Notes under the pieces: generated by a model
The model's database searches: none
Told to the model about the DNA's origin: nothing
The model's input: only the letters and a program-made list of their open reading frames with translations
Made by a program: the position numbers and the translations under genes
From: Candidatus Eiseniibacteriota bacterium
Lineage (GTDB): Bacteria > Eisenbacteria > RBG-16-71-46
Direction of reading: 5' to 3'
Assembly: GCA_016178725.1 (NCBI GenBank)
Contig: JACOSV010000023.1
Location: 1-33,701 of the forward strand
DNA: 33,701 bases
Shown: positions 7,909-15,293 of the stretch, one piece after another
Position numbering within the stretch: the stretch's first letter is position 1
Layout: each line of letters starts with the position of its first letter

Positions 7909-8816
7909 TGGACGCGCTGCTCTTCGTCGCCGCGGCGCTGCGCATCAGCGTGCCTTACACGCTCGCAGCACTCGGCGCCACGTTCAGCGAGCGCGGCGGC
8001 GTCATCAACATCGCGCTCGAAGGCATGATGCTCTCGGGGGCACTCGGCTACGTGCTCGGCGCGCACGCCACCGGCAATCCCTGGATCGGCCTCGCCGCGG
8101 CGCTCGCGGCCGGCCTCGCGACCGGGCTCATCCACGCGCTGGTCACGGTGCGCTTCCGCGCCGATCAGATCACGAGCGGGCTCGGCATCAACCTGCTCGC
8201 CGCCGGGCTCACCAAGTTCATCCTGACGCAGGTGTTCCACTCGTCGTCGAACTCGACGCGCGTCGTCGGCATGCCGGGCTGGCGGCTCGCCGGGCTCGAG
8301 AACCTGCCCGCGCTGGGCTCGGTGCTCGCGACGCCGCTGGTGCTGATGACGGTGGCGCTGGTGCTGGTCGGGCAGGCGGCGCTCTTCCGCTCCGTCTTCG
8401 GCCTGCGGCTGCGCAGCGTCGGCGAGCGGCCCGAAGCCGCGGCGACGCTCGGGCTCCCGGTCACGTTCTATCGCTACGCCGGCGTCTTGATCTCCGGCGC
8501 GCTCGCCGCACTCGGCGGCGCGTGGCTCGCGAGCGAGCAGCACTCGTTCACCGACGGCATGACCAACGGCCGCGGCTACATCGCGATCGCGGCGATGATC
8601 GTCGGCAAGTGGTCGCCGCTCGGCGCCGCGGCGGCATGCCTGCTGTTCGGCGCCGCCGAGGCGCTGCAGATCACGCTCCAGGGCTCGGCGTTCCCGACCG
8701 AGCTGTTGCAGACGCTGCCCTACGTCGTCACGATGCTGGCGCTGGCCGGATTCATCGGCCGCGCGATCCCGCCGCGCGCGCTGGGCACCCCCTACGATCC
8801 GGAGCACGCCGGATGA
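7908..8816 (+). CDS. nucleoside ABC transporter permease 2 (NupQ/YufQ-like)
   Basis: The 302-residue polytopic membrane protein is the smaller permease of the same importer. 'ATFSERGGVINIALEGMML' (~25-43) and 'QITSGLGINLLAAGLT' (~86-101) are family hallmarks, and 'GRGYIAIAAMIVGKWSPLGA' near 220 is the conserved late segment. Length and order (ATPase, long permease, short permease) match known nucleoside importers. The start ATG shares its A with the previous stop (TGATG), and the terminal TGA overlaps the phosphorylase ATG (ATGA). The tight coupling suggests stoichiometric synthesis of the complex. Confidence 0.92.
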   Translation: MDALLFVAAALRISVPYTLAALGATFSERGGVINIALEGMMLSGALGYVLGAHATGNPWIGLAAALAAGLATGLIHALVTVRFRADQITSGLGINLLAAGLTKFILTQVFHSSSNSTRVVGMPGWRLAGLENLPALGSVLATPLVLMTVALVLVGQAALFRSVFGLRLRSVGERPEAAATLGLPVTFYRYAGVLISGALAALGGAWLASEQHSFTDGMTNGRGYIAIAAMIVGKWSPLGAAAACLLFGAAEALQITLQGSAFPTELLQTLPYVVTMLALAGFIGRAIPPRALGTPYDPEHAG

Positions 8817-9667
8817 CGGTCGAACCTCGGCTCCCTTCCCGCGATCTCGATGCGCGCGTCGCCGACGTCGTGCGCGCGATCCGCGCGAAGACCGACATCG
8901 TGCCGCGCGTCGGGCTCACGCTCGGCTCGGGGCTCGGCGGCGTCATGGATGCGCTCGAGCGCCCGGTCGTCTTCCCCACCGCCGAGCTGCCGCACTGGCC
9001 CCGCTCGACGGTGCACGGCCACGCGGGGCGCTTCGCACTCGGCCACTGGCAGGGCGTGCCGATCGCGGCGCTCGCCGGGCGCAGCCATCGCTACGAGGGC
9101 TACACGCTCGACCGCGTCACGCTCGCCGCGCGGGTGATGCACGCGCTCGGCGCGCGCACGCTGCTGTTCACCAACGCCGTCGGCGCGATCAACGCCGAGT
9201 TCCGGCCGGGATCGCTGATGCTCGCGACCGACCACATCAACGGAATCGGCAAGCGCGGGCTGTTCACGCCCGCCGAGCTCGCCGAGCGCGTGGACGGCCG
9301 GCGCGTCGCGACGTACTACAGCCCGCGGCTCGGCGCGGCGCTGCTCGCCGCCGCGGCGCGCGCGGGCGTGACGCTTCACCGGGGCACGCTGATGGGCGGG
9401 CACGGGCCGACGTACGAGACCGCCGCCGAGATCGCGATGGCCAGGGCGATCGGCGCCGACGTCGCGTGCATGAGCACGGTGCACGAGGTGACCGTCGCGG
9501 CGGAGCTCGGCTGCGAGGCGGCGAGCCTCTCCTGCATCACGAACCTCGCGACCGGACTCGCGCCGGCGCCGCTCACGCACGACGAGGTGACGGTGGTCGC
9601 CGATCAGGCGGCGGTCGGGTTGCGGAAGATCATCGAGGAGTTCCTGCGGGCGGAGGCGAAGCGCTGA
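8813..9667 (+). CDS. purine nucleoside phosphorylase (trimeric, class I)
   Basis: The 284-residue cytosolic enzyme splits purine nucleosides with phosphate to base and ribose-1-phosphate. Active-site landmarks of the trimeric family are visible: 'TLGSGLGG' (phosphate loop), 'GRSHRYEGYT' (Arg, His, Tyr and Glu contacts), 'TNAVGAIN', 'GPTYETAAEI' (Glu to the base), 'CMSTVHEVTVA' (Met and Ser to ribose) and 'TNLATGLA'. The Asn after Thr in this last motif is the position that favours 6-oxopurines such as inosine and guanosine, so that specificity is inferred. 'LTHDEV' supplies the usual late histidine. The start ATG at 8813 overlaps the permease stop. Being last in the importer operon, it would process the imported nucleosides. 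Confidence 0.93.
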   Translation: MTVEPRLPSRDLDARVADVVRAIRAKTDIVPRVGLTLGSGLGGVMDALERPVVFPTAELPHWPRSTVHGHAGRFALGHWQGVPIAALAGRSHRYEGYTLDRVTLAARVMHALGARTLLFTNAVGAINAEFRPGSLMLATDHINGIGKRGLFTPAELAERVDGRRVATYYSPRLGAALLAAAARAGVTLHRGTLMGGHGPTYETAAEIAMARAIGADVACMSTVHEVTVAAELGCEAASLSCITNLATGLAPAPLTHDEVTVVADQAAVGLRKIIEEFLRAEAKR

Positions 9668-9689
9668 CCGACTCCGGAGACGGCGCGGA

Positions 9690-10079
9690 TCAGCGCGCCG
9701 CGGGCTCGAAGAGCCGCAGATCCGCCATCGGGAAATGCCGGCGGTTGAGCGTCCACAGTTGCAACCCGGACGTAACCGCCGCGGCGGCGATCAACGCGTC
9801 GGCCAGCTGAACTCCGTGGGATCTTCCGTAGCGGGCGAGATAGGCGCCGGCCTGCCGTCCCGTCGCGCCGTCGATGATGACCTCGCCGCGCGCCTCGAAG
9901 AACTGCTCCGCCACCGGCTCCTCGCCCTTGCGAAGGCCGGCGAACACCTCGGCCCAGGAAACGCCCGTGCAATACGTCGGGACCGCACCGCGGTCGAGTT
10001 CTCGCCCGGCTCGAGTCAGGACCGGATTGCCGCGAAGGATCTCGATGATCACGCCGCTGTCCAGCAGGACGCCGGTCAG
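9690..10079 (-). CDS. vapC: VapC-type PIN-domain toxin ribonuclease
   Basis: The 129-residue PIN domain fits the usual VapC length. Acidic residues expected for metal binding are present: Asp7 ('VLLDSGVIIEILRG'), Glu44 ('SWAEVFAG') and Asp94 ('QLADALIAAAA'). Asn112 in 'TLNRRHF' fills the common fourth position. VapC toxins are Mg-dependent endoribonucleases, often tRNA-specific, neutralised by the partner antitoxin. The start is uncertain: no ATG, GTG or TTG lies at a sensible place. The best match to family length is the CTG at 10079, which overlaps the antitoxin TGA as CTGA and follows AGGAGG by one base. The in-frame ATG further upstream would add about 30 unrelated residues from inside the antitoxin gene. 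Family call firm, start weak. Confidence 0.85.
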   Translation of the reverse strand: MTGVLLDSGVIIEILRGNPVLTRAGRELDRGAVPTYCTGVSWAEVFAGLRKGEEPVAEQFFEARGEVIIDGATGRQAGAYLARYGRSHGVQLADALIAAAAVTSGLQLWTLNRRHFPMADLRLFEPAAR

Positions 10080-10336
10080 TCCTCCTGCTTGCGCAGGCGG
10101 TGCGTGTCCCGTCGCAGGTTTCTCACGTACTCGTACGTGCTTCCGATGTCCTTTCGGTCGCGCCATAGCCCCTCGATCGCCTTGAGTGTACGGAGGCGCT
10201 CCTCGACGCTGCCCCCGCCGTACGCACGCTCGAGTGCCTCCCGCACGAGATCGGAAACAGTGCGCCCCTGCTTTCGCGCAAGGACGCGAAGGCGTGCATG
10301 CATCGCGTTGTCGAGGAAGAGCTGCGTGCGAACCAT
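10076..10336 (-). CDS. vapB: VapB-type ribbon-helix-helix antitoxin
   Basis: The 86-residue protein opens with a ribbon-helix-helix DNA-binding module: 'MVRTQLFLDNAMHARLRVLA' is the strand plus helix 1, and 'GRTVSDLVREALERAYGG' is the turn and helix 2. The C-terminal half is charged ('EERLRTLKAIEGLWRDRKDI') and would wrap the toxin. It is the upstream gene of the pair, and its TGA overlaps the inferred toxin start. A perfect 16-base palindrome covers the -10 box directly before the ATG, which fits autorepression by the VapBC complex. The -10 is only 7 bases from the ATG, so the mRNA is probably leaderless. Confidence 0.88.
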   Translation of the reverse strand: MVRTQLFLDNAMHARLRVLARKQGRTVSDLVREALERAYGGGSVEERLRTLKAIEGLWRDRKDIGSTYEYVRNLRRDTHRLRKQED

Positions 10337-10338
10337 GG

Positions 10339-10354
10339 CGGTGTATATACACCG
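10339..10354. promoter_or_regulatory. palindromic operator over the vapB -10 box
   Basis: CGGTGTATATACACCG is a perfect 16-base palindrome located 3 bases upstream of the vapB ATG. It contains the TATATA -10 element at its centre. Ribbon-helix-helix antitoxins bind such short palindromes, so occupancy would block RNA polymerase. The site also lies in the divergent region shared with the ABC-2 gene at 10430. Confidence 0.75.
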
Positions 10355-10373
10355 TGACGCGGTCGCCCGTCAA
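10344..10373 (-). promoter_or_regulatory. vapBC promoter (TTGACG-N18-TATATA)
   Basis: Read on the minus strand, TTGACG (10373-10368) and TATATA (10349-10344) are separated by 18 bases. Initiation 7 bases beyond the -10 would fall at or next to the A of the vapB ATG at 10336, predicting a leaderless transcript. Confidence 0.65.
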
Positions 10374-10429
10374 TCCCGCGCGGTTCTGCTAGAGTCCGCG
10401 CCTTCGCCCGCCCATCTGCCGGAGACCCG

Positions 10430-11494
10430 ATGAGCGCCACGACCCTGCATGCCGCGCCGGCCGCCGCGCACGCGGACACTGATCGCGACGCCGCGATCCG
10501 CACGCGCGGGCTGCGCAAGGTCTATCCGCTGCCGAAGCGGCGCGGCCCGGGCGGCCCGGGCGGCCCGCCGGGCGCGGCGCCGGGCGCCGCGGCGCCTCCG
10601 CCCGGGATCATCGCTCTCGACGCGCTCGACCTCGACGTCCACGCCGGCGAGTTCTTCGGCCTGCTCGGCCCGAACGGCGCGGGCAAGACCACGACCATCG
10701 GCATCCTCACGACGCGCGCCCGTCCGACGGCGGGGCAGGCGTGGGTGGCGGGCATCGACGTCGCGCGCGAGGACGTGGCCGTGCGCCATCGCATCGGCGT
10801 CGTGCCGCAGCGGCCCAACGCCGACCGCGCGCTCAACGTGCGCGAGAACCTGCTCTATCACGCGGCGTACTTCGGCATCGCGCGCGGCGAGGCGACGACG
10901 CGCGCGCAGCGGCTGCTCGAGACGTTCGGCATCGCCGACCGCGCGAACGGCAAGGTCGACCAGCTCTCGGGCGGCCTGCAGCAGCGCCTCATGGTCGCGC
11001 GCGCACTGATGCACGATCCGCAGGTGCTGTTCCTCGACGAGCCGACGGTCGGCCTCGATCCGCAGGCGCGGCTCGCGCTATGGGACATCCTGCGCGACCT
11101 GCATTCCCAGGGCCACACGATCGTCATGACCACCCACTACATGGAGGAGGCCGACCGCCTGTGCCAGCGCGTCGCGATCGTGGATCGCGGCAAGCTGCTG
11201 GCGCTCGACACGCCGGCGGCACTCAAGGCGCGGGCGCCGGGCGGCACGCTGATCGAGCTGACGCTCGACGGCGACTGCGCCGCCGCCGCCGACCGGGCGC
11301 GCGCGATCGCCGGCTTCCTCAGGGTCGAGCACCAGGGCGCGACGCTCCGCGCGTGGGCGCCGCGCGCCGGCGAGAGCATCGCCGGCCTGATCCACGCCGC
11401 CGAGGAGGCGGGGCGGGACGTGCGCGACATCCACCTCGCGCCGCCGAGCCTCGAGACGCTGTTCGTCTCGCTCACCGGAAGGAAGCTCGAATGA
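10430..11494 (+). CDS. ABC-2 type exporter ATP-binding protein
   Basis: The 354-residue ATPase belongs to the drug/lipid/polysaccharide ABC-2 exporter class. It has Walker A 'GPNGAGKTT' (~81), 'LSGGLQQRLMVARALMHDP' (~180), Walker B 'VLFLDEPTVGLDP' (~199) and the H-loop 'VMTTHYMEEADRL'. The C-terminal ~100 residues ('LKARAPGGTLIELTLDG...LETLFVSLTGRKLE') are the accessory domain usual for DrrA/NatA-like proteins. Between the first strand ('GLRKVYPLP', ~25-33) and the next ('ALDALDLDVHAGEF') lies an unusual Gly/Pro/Ala-rich insertion of about 23 residues. GGAG sits 6 bases before the ATG. The permease follows with a 4-base ATGA overlap. Substrate unknown. Confidence 0.92.
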   Translation: MSATTLHAAPAAAHADTDRDAAIRTRGLRKVYPLPKRRGPGGPGGPPGAAPGAAAPPPGIIALDALDLDVHAGEFFGLLGPNGAGKTTTIGILTTRARPTAGQAWVAGIDVAREDVAVRHRIGVVPQRPNADRALNVRENLLYHAAYFGIARGEATTRAQRLLETFGIADRANGKVDQLSGGLQQRLMVARALMHDPQVLFLDEPTVGLDPQARLALWDILRDLHSQGHTIVMTTHYMEEADRLCQRVAIVDRGKLLALDTPAALKARAPGGTLIELTLDGDCAAAADRARAIAGFLRVEHQGATLRAWAPRAGESIAGLIHAAEEAGRDVRDIHLAPPSLETLFVSLTGRKLE

Positions 11495-12315
11495 GCGCCG
11501 CGTCGCCCGCGACCGCACACGTTCCGCCCGCGCCGCGGCACGTGTCGGCGTTCCGCGTGTTCCAGGCGCTGCTCATGCGCGACCTGTCCGTCGCGCGGCG
11601 CGAGGTGATCTCGTTCCTGCTGCGCACGACGTTCCAGCCGCTCCTGTTCGTGGTGGTGTTCGGCTACCTGCTGCCACGGATGGGCTTCATGCAGCGGGGC
11701 TACGGCGCGGCGCTGCTCCCCGGCATCCTCGGCGTGAGCCTCGCGTTCGCGAGCCTCCAGTCGGTAACGCTGCCGATGGTGATGGACTTCGGCTGGACCA
11801 AGGAGATCGAAGATCGCCTGCTCGCGCCCGTGCCGACGTGGCTGGTCGCGTTCGAGAAGGTGGTCTCGGGGATCATCCAGGGCGTGTTCGCGGCGCTGTT
11901 CGTGCTGCCGATCGCGCGGCTCATCATGGGGCCGATCGACGCACTGACGGTGAGCCACGCGGGCGCGCTGCTCGCGGTCACCGTGCTCGGCGCGGCGACG
12001 TTCTCGACGCTCGGGCTCGTGCTCGGCACCGCGGTCGAGGCGCAGCAGATCGGGCTCATGTTCAGCGTGATCCTCGCGCCGATGCTGATGTTCGGCTGCG
12101 CCTACTACCCATGGCGCGGCCTCGATCACTTGCCGGTGATGAAGTACGGCGTGCTGATCAACCCGCTCGTCTACGTCGCCGAAGGATTGCGCGCGGTGCT
12201 GACGCCGTCGCTCCCACACATGCCGCTCGCGGTGGTGCTCGTGATGCTGACAGTGTTCACCGCCGGGCTCTGGTGGCTCGGGCTCAAGACCTTCATGAAG
12301 AAGGCGGTCGGCTAG
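11491..12315 (+). CDS. ABC-2 type exporter permease
   Basis: The 274-residue membrane protein has about six hydrophobic segments and ABC-2 landmarks: 'RDLSVARREVISFLLRTTFQPLLFVVVFG' near the N-terminus (split here only by the first membrane segment), 'EIEDRLLAPVPTWLVAFEKV' (~110-129) and 'YVAEGLRAVLTP' near the C-terminus. The ATG at 11491 overlaps the ATPase stop, so the two genes form one exporter. A NodJ/DrrB-like role in exporting lipid, polysaccharide or drug is possible; neighbours do not decide it. The following glycosyltransferase starts 65 bases downstream on the same strand and may be cotranscribed. Confidence 0.9.
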   Translation: MSAASPATAHVPPAPRHVSAFRVFQALLMRDLSVARREVISFLLRTTFQPLLFVVVFGYLLPRMGFMQRGYGAALLPGILGVSLAFASLQSVTLPMVMDFGWTKEIEDRLLAPVPTWLVAFEKVVSGIIQGVFAALFVLPIARLIMGPIDALTVSHAGALLAVTVLGAATFSTLGLVLGTAVEAQQIGLMFSVILAPMLMFGCAYYPWRGLDHLPVMKYGVLINPLVYVAEGLRAVLTPSLPHMPLAVVLVMLTVFTAGLWWLGLKTFMKKAVG

Positions 12316-12380
12316 CCGGAGCCGCCGCCCGCCGCGGAGGACCGATCGCACGAGAACGCCGGGCGCGGGGTCTCGCGCTC

Positions 12381-13556
12381 ATGCTGGGCCTGCTCGCCGC
12401 CGTGCTCGCCGTGTGGCTGGTCGAGACGGGCGGCCATCTCTGGCGCACGTCGCACTGGGACCAGTACGTCTACCTCGCCGACGCCTTCAATCACGGCAGC
12501 CTCGCGCTCGTCCATCGCCCGGCGGACGCGGGCGACATGGCGGTGATCGGCGGGCGGCTGTTCGTGGTGTTCGGCCCTCTGCCGGCGCTGCCGCTGATGC
12601 CGTTCGTCGCGTGGCTCGGGCCCGCGACGCCCGACGTGCTCGCGCTCGTGATCACGGCGCTGTTCGGCATCCTCTGCGTCCATCGCTTCATGGTCGCCGT
12701 GCACGGCGCCCGCGACCGCCTGCGGCTCGCCGCGGCGACGCTCACGTTCGCCCTCGGCACCGCGATCCACTACGGCACACCGATGGGGAACGTCTGGCTC
12801 CATGCGCTGATCACGGCGACGGCGCTCCAGTGCGCGGCGCTGTGGATGGCGGCGATCGGGCGACCGTGGCTCGCGGGGGCCGCGCTCGGCCTCACCGTGC
12901 TCGCGCGATCCACCGTGACGCTCGCCGCGCCGTGCGTCGTCTGGCTCCTGCTGGATCCGCCGGCGCCGGCGGGCGAGCCGGAGCGCGCGCCGCGCGCGAC
13001 GCCGTGGCGGATCGGGCTCGCGCTCGGCGCGCCGGTCGCGATCGCCGCCGCGATCCACGCGGCCTACAACGTCGCGCGCTTCGGCAGCGTGCAGGACGCG
13101 GGCTACCACTACATCCTGATGGGCGACGTCTTCCAGAAGCTGGTCGAGCGCTACGGACGGTTCAGCCTCCACTACCTGCCGCAGAACCTGACCGGGCTCC
13201 TGTTGCGGCCGCCAGCGATGACGAACGGCGTGCTCGCGCCGGATCCGCACGGGATGAGCCTGCTGCTCACCACGCCCTACCTCCTGCTCGCGCTCGTTCC
13301 CCGGAAGGTGACGCGGCTCGAATGGGTCGCACTCGCGACCATCATGGTGATCGCCGCCCCCGCGCTGCTCTACTACAACGACGGCTGGGTGCAGTTCGGC
13401 CAGCGCTTCGCGCTCGACTGGATCGCGCTCGGGCTGCTCGTCGCATCGTTCGGCGCGATGCGCGCGCCGCGCTGGGCGGTCGCGGCGCTCGCCGCGGCCG
13501 GCATCGGCGTCGGCGTCTGGGGATGCCTCTGGTTCAGCGCCAACTTCCTGCACTGA
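12381..13556 (+). CDS. GT-C type membrane glycosyltransferase-like protein
   Basis: The protein of at least 391 residues is polytopic (about ten hydrophobic segments). Its first extracytoplasmic loop, 'SHWDQYVYLADAFNHGSLAL' (~24-43), has the acidic residue and Tyr/Ala pattern of GT-C/GT39-type lipid-linked sugar transferases. The late loop 'LYYNDGWVQFGQRFALDW' is also typical. The ATG at 12381 is the first conventional start. A strong GGAGG at 12336-12340 lies 40 bases upstream, and from an in-frame ATC at 12345 the protein would gain a basic leader ('ARERRARGLAL') before the first membrane helix. The gene converges on the GT-C gene ending at 13566. The sugar and acceptor are unknown. Confidence 0.75.
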   Translation: MLGLLAAVLAVWLVETGGHLWRTSHWDQYVYLADAFNHGSLALVHRPADAGDMAVIGGRLFVVFGPLPALPLMPFVAWLGPATPDVLALVITALFGILCVHRFMVAVHGARDRLRLAAATLTFALGTAIHYGTPMGNVWLHALITATALQCAALWMAAIGRPWLAGAALGLTVLARSTVTLAAPCVVWLLLDPPAPAGEPERAPRATPWRIGLALGAPVAIAAAIHAAYNVARFGSVQDAGYHYILMGDVFQKLVERYGRFSLHYLPQNLTGLLLRPPAMTNGVLAPDPHGMSLLLTTPYLLLALVPRKVTRLEWVALATIMVIAAPALLYYNDGWVQFGQRFALDWIALGLLVASFGAMRAPRWAVAALAAAGIGVGVWGCLWFSANFLH

Positions 13557-13565
13557 CGCGGCGGG

Positions 13566-15293
13566 TCAGCGCACGCGGAAGAGATACATGCAGCGCGCGG
13601 GACGGGCGACGGGCGGCGTGGACCACAGCGGGCGAAAGTCCATGCGCAGCGGCTCGGTGCGGCCGCGCGTCGTCATCATGCGCTGCGAGAGGCCGACGAA
13701 GTAGTAGCTGCTGACCGCGAGCCACTCGCTCTCGGGCCCGGGCCGGCCGCCGAGATACGGCACGTAGTCCACGCCGTAGACGGCGGGATCGGTGGTGCCG
13801 AGGTACGCGAGGTGGACGCGCGCGATGCCACGGCGCCGCATCTCGTCGCGCAGCGCGATCAGGCCCTGCCCCCAGTCCACGTTCGAGTCGTTGACGATGC
13901 GATCGCCGTTCCCCGGCCCGCCGGCGGCGGCGTTGAAGAATGCGAGATACCAGGGCGCGGTCGTCGCGGTCTCGACCGCGAGCACGGCGACCAGTGCGAG
14001 CGCGATGCGCTCGGCGCCGGCGAGCGTCCGTCGCGCGGCCCTCCGGCCCTTCGCGACCGCCGCCCGGCCTTTCGCGACCGCGGCGCGCGCCGTGGCGATC
14101 GTGCGCGGGATCGCCCCGCCGCACCAGACGCACAGGAACGGCAGGATCGGCAGCACGTAGCGGACGCCGATGCCGAGCCGCGAGAAGAACATCGCGACGC
14201 CGAGATAGATGAGCGCAGGCGCCAGCACGAACGCGTCGTCCACGGCGCGGCCGCGCGACGGGCGCGCGCGCATCGCACGCACGATCCGCCACGCGAGCGC
14301 GGCGATGAACGCCAGCGGCCACTTGACCGCGAGCGCGATCGGGAAGTAGGTCCACGGCGCCTCGGGGTCGATCGTGCCGAGGAGATAGGTGGGCGTGACG
14401 CCGCGGCCCGATTCGACGAGCTGGCGATCGAAGCCGCCGATGAAGAGATCGGGCAGCGGCAGTCGGAGCCACGGCGCGAGCCGCTGCAGCCCGCGCAGCG
14501 ACGGCGAATCGAACGTCCACGCGGCGAGCGGCGCGAACGAGACGCCGCCGCGATAGGCGATCGCGAGCGCGATGAGCGCTCCGACCGGCAGCAGCGCGAG
14601 GCCGAGCCACACGCGTCTGGGCTTCCGCCAGCGGCCCGCGATCGCGCCGAGCGCCGCGAGGATCACCAGCATCGGCGCCAGCAACACGGCGCTGAAGCGC
14701 GTGAGGCACGTGGCCGCCACCGCGAGCTGCGCCGCTCCCCACCACGACCATCGCCCGCTGCGCGCGAACATCCAGAACGCATACACGCTCGCCGCGAAGC
14801 CGAGCGCGGTGGCGACGTCGAGCGTCGCGACGCCGGCGTGCGCGAGCGCCTCGGGCGCGAGCGCCCAGAGCGCGAGCGCGAACAGCCCGCCGCGCCGGCC
14901 GTAGCGCCGCGACGCCCAGCGCCACACGACGACGCCGACCAGCAGCGAAAGCGCGACGATCACCGCGCGCGCCGCGAAGAACACGCGGTGATAGCGGTCG
15001 GCGTTGAGCCGCATGAACGCCTCGCCGACGCGGCCCTGTTCGCCGTCGCCGATCGCCGCGGCGTCGGGCACGCGCGCGCCCGCAGCGAGCGCCGCGGCGC
15101 CGCACAGCGCCTTGACCAGCGGCGGATTGACGGCCGAGACGCGCAGCTCGCCGCGCGACGCGATCAGGACGCCCGAGGGGAGATGGAAGTTCTCGTCGAA
15201 CGTGACCGAGTTGCGCGCCGCGCCCCACAGCGCGAGCGCCGCGTGGAGCGCGAGGAGCAGGACGACCGGGAGCAGCCCGCCGCGGCGGCTAAT
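13566..15293 (-). CDS. GT39/PMT-like membrane glycosyltransferase, non-AUG start
   Basis: This polytopic protein has a dolichyl-phosphate-mannose transferase-like layout. The only conventional start (GTG at 15071) would remove essential N-terminal parts. The same frame continues upstream without a stop and encodes a membrane helix ('LLPVVLLLALHAALALWG') and the catalytic-type loop 'TFDENFHLPSG...VNPPLVKAL', which matches the DE-x-x-H and PP pattern of GT39 enzymes. An ATT at 15293 follows GGAG by 7 bases, overlaps the TAG of the upstream gene and gives the basic leader 'SRRGG', so it is taken as start (575 residues). Later landmarks include 'LTRFSAVLLAP', 'GVRYVLPILPFLCVW' and 'NDSNVDWGQGLIALRDEM', which recur in bacterial GT39 proteins. 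A small duplication ('AVAKGRAAVAKGRRAARR') lies in a cytosolic loop. Confidence 0.8.
   Translation of the reverse strand: MSRRGGLLPVVLLLALHAALALWGAARNSVTFDENFHLPSGVLIASRGELRVSAVNPPLVKALCGAAALAAGARVPDAAAIGDGEQGRVGEAFMRLNADRYHRVFFAARAVIVALSLLVGVVVWRWASRRYGRRGGLFALALWALAPEALAHAGVATLDVATALGFAASVYAFWMFARSGRWSWWGAAQLAVAATCLTRFSAVLLAPMLVILAALGAIAGRWRKPRRVWLGLALLPVGALIALAIAYRGGVSFAPLAAWTFDSPSLRGLQRLAPWLRLPLPDLFIGGFDRQLVESGRGVTPTYLLGTIDPEAPWTYFPIALAVKWPLAFIAALAWRIVRAMRARPSRGRAVDDAFVLAPALIYLGVAMFFSRLGIGVRYVLPILPFLCVWCGGAIPRTIATARAAVAKGRAAVAKGRRAARRTLAGAERIALALVAVLAVETATTAPWYLAFFNAAAGGPGNGDRIVNDSNVDWGQGLIALRDEMRRRGIARVHLAYLGTTDPAVYGVDYVPYLGGRPGPESEWLAVSSYYFVGLSQRMMTTRGRTEPLRMDFRPLWSTPPVARPARCMYLFRVR

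Noticed and set aside
13534..15228. Alternative minus-strand frame over the GT39-type gene
   Set aside because: Arg-rich translation without membrane segments; the adjacent frame gives a coherent polytopic protein.
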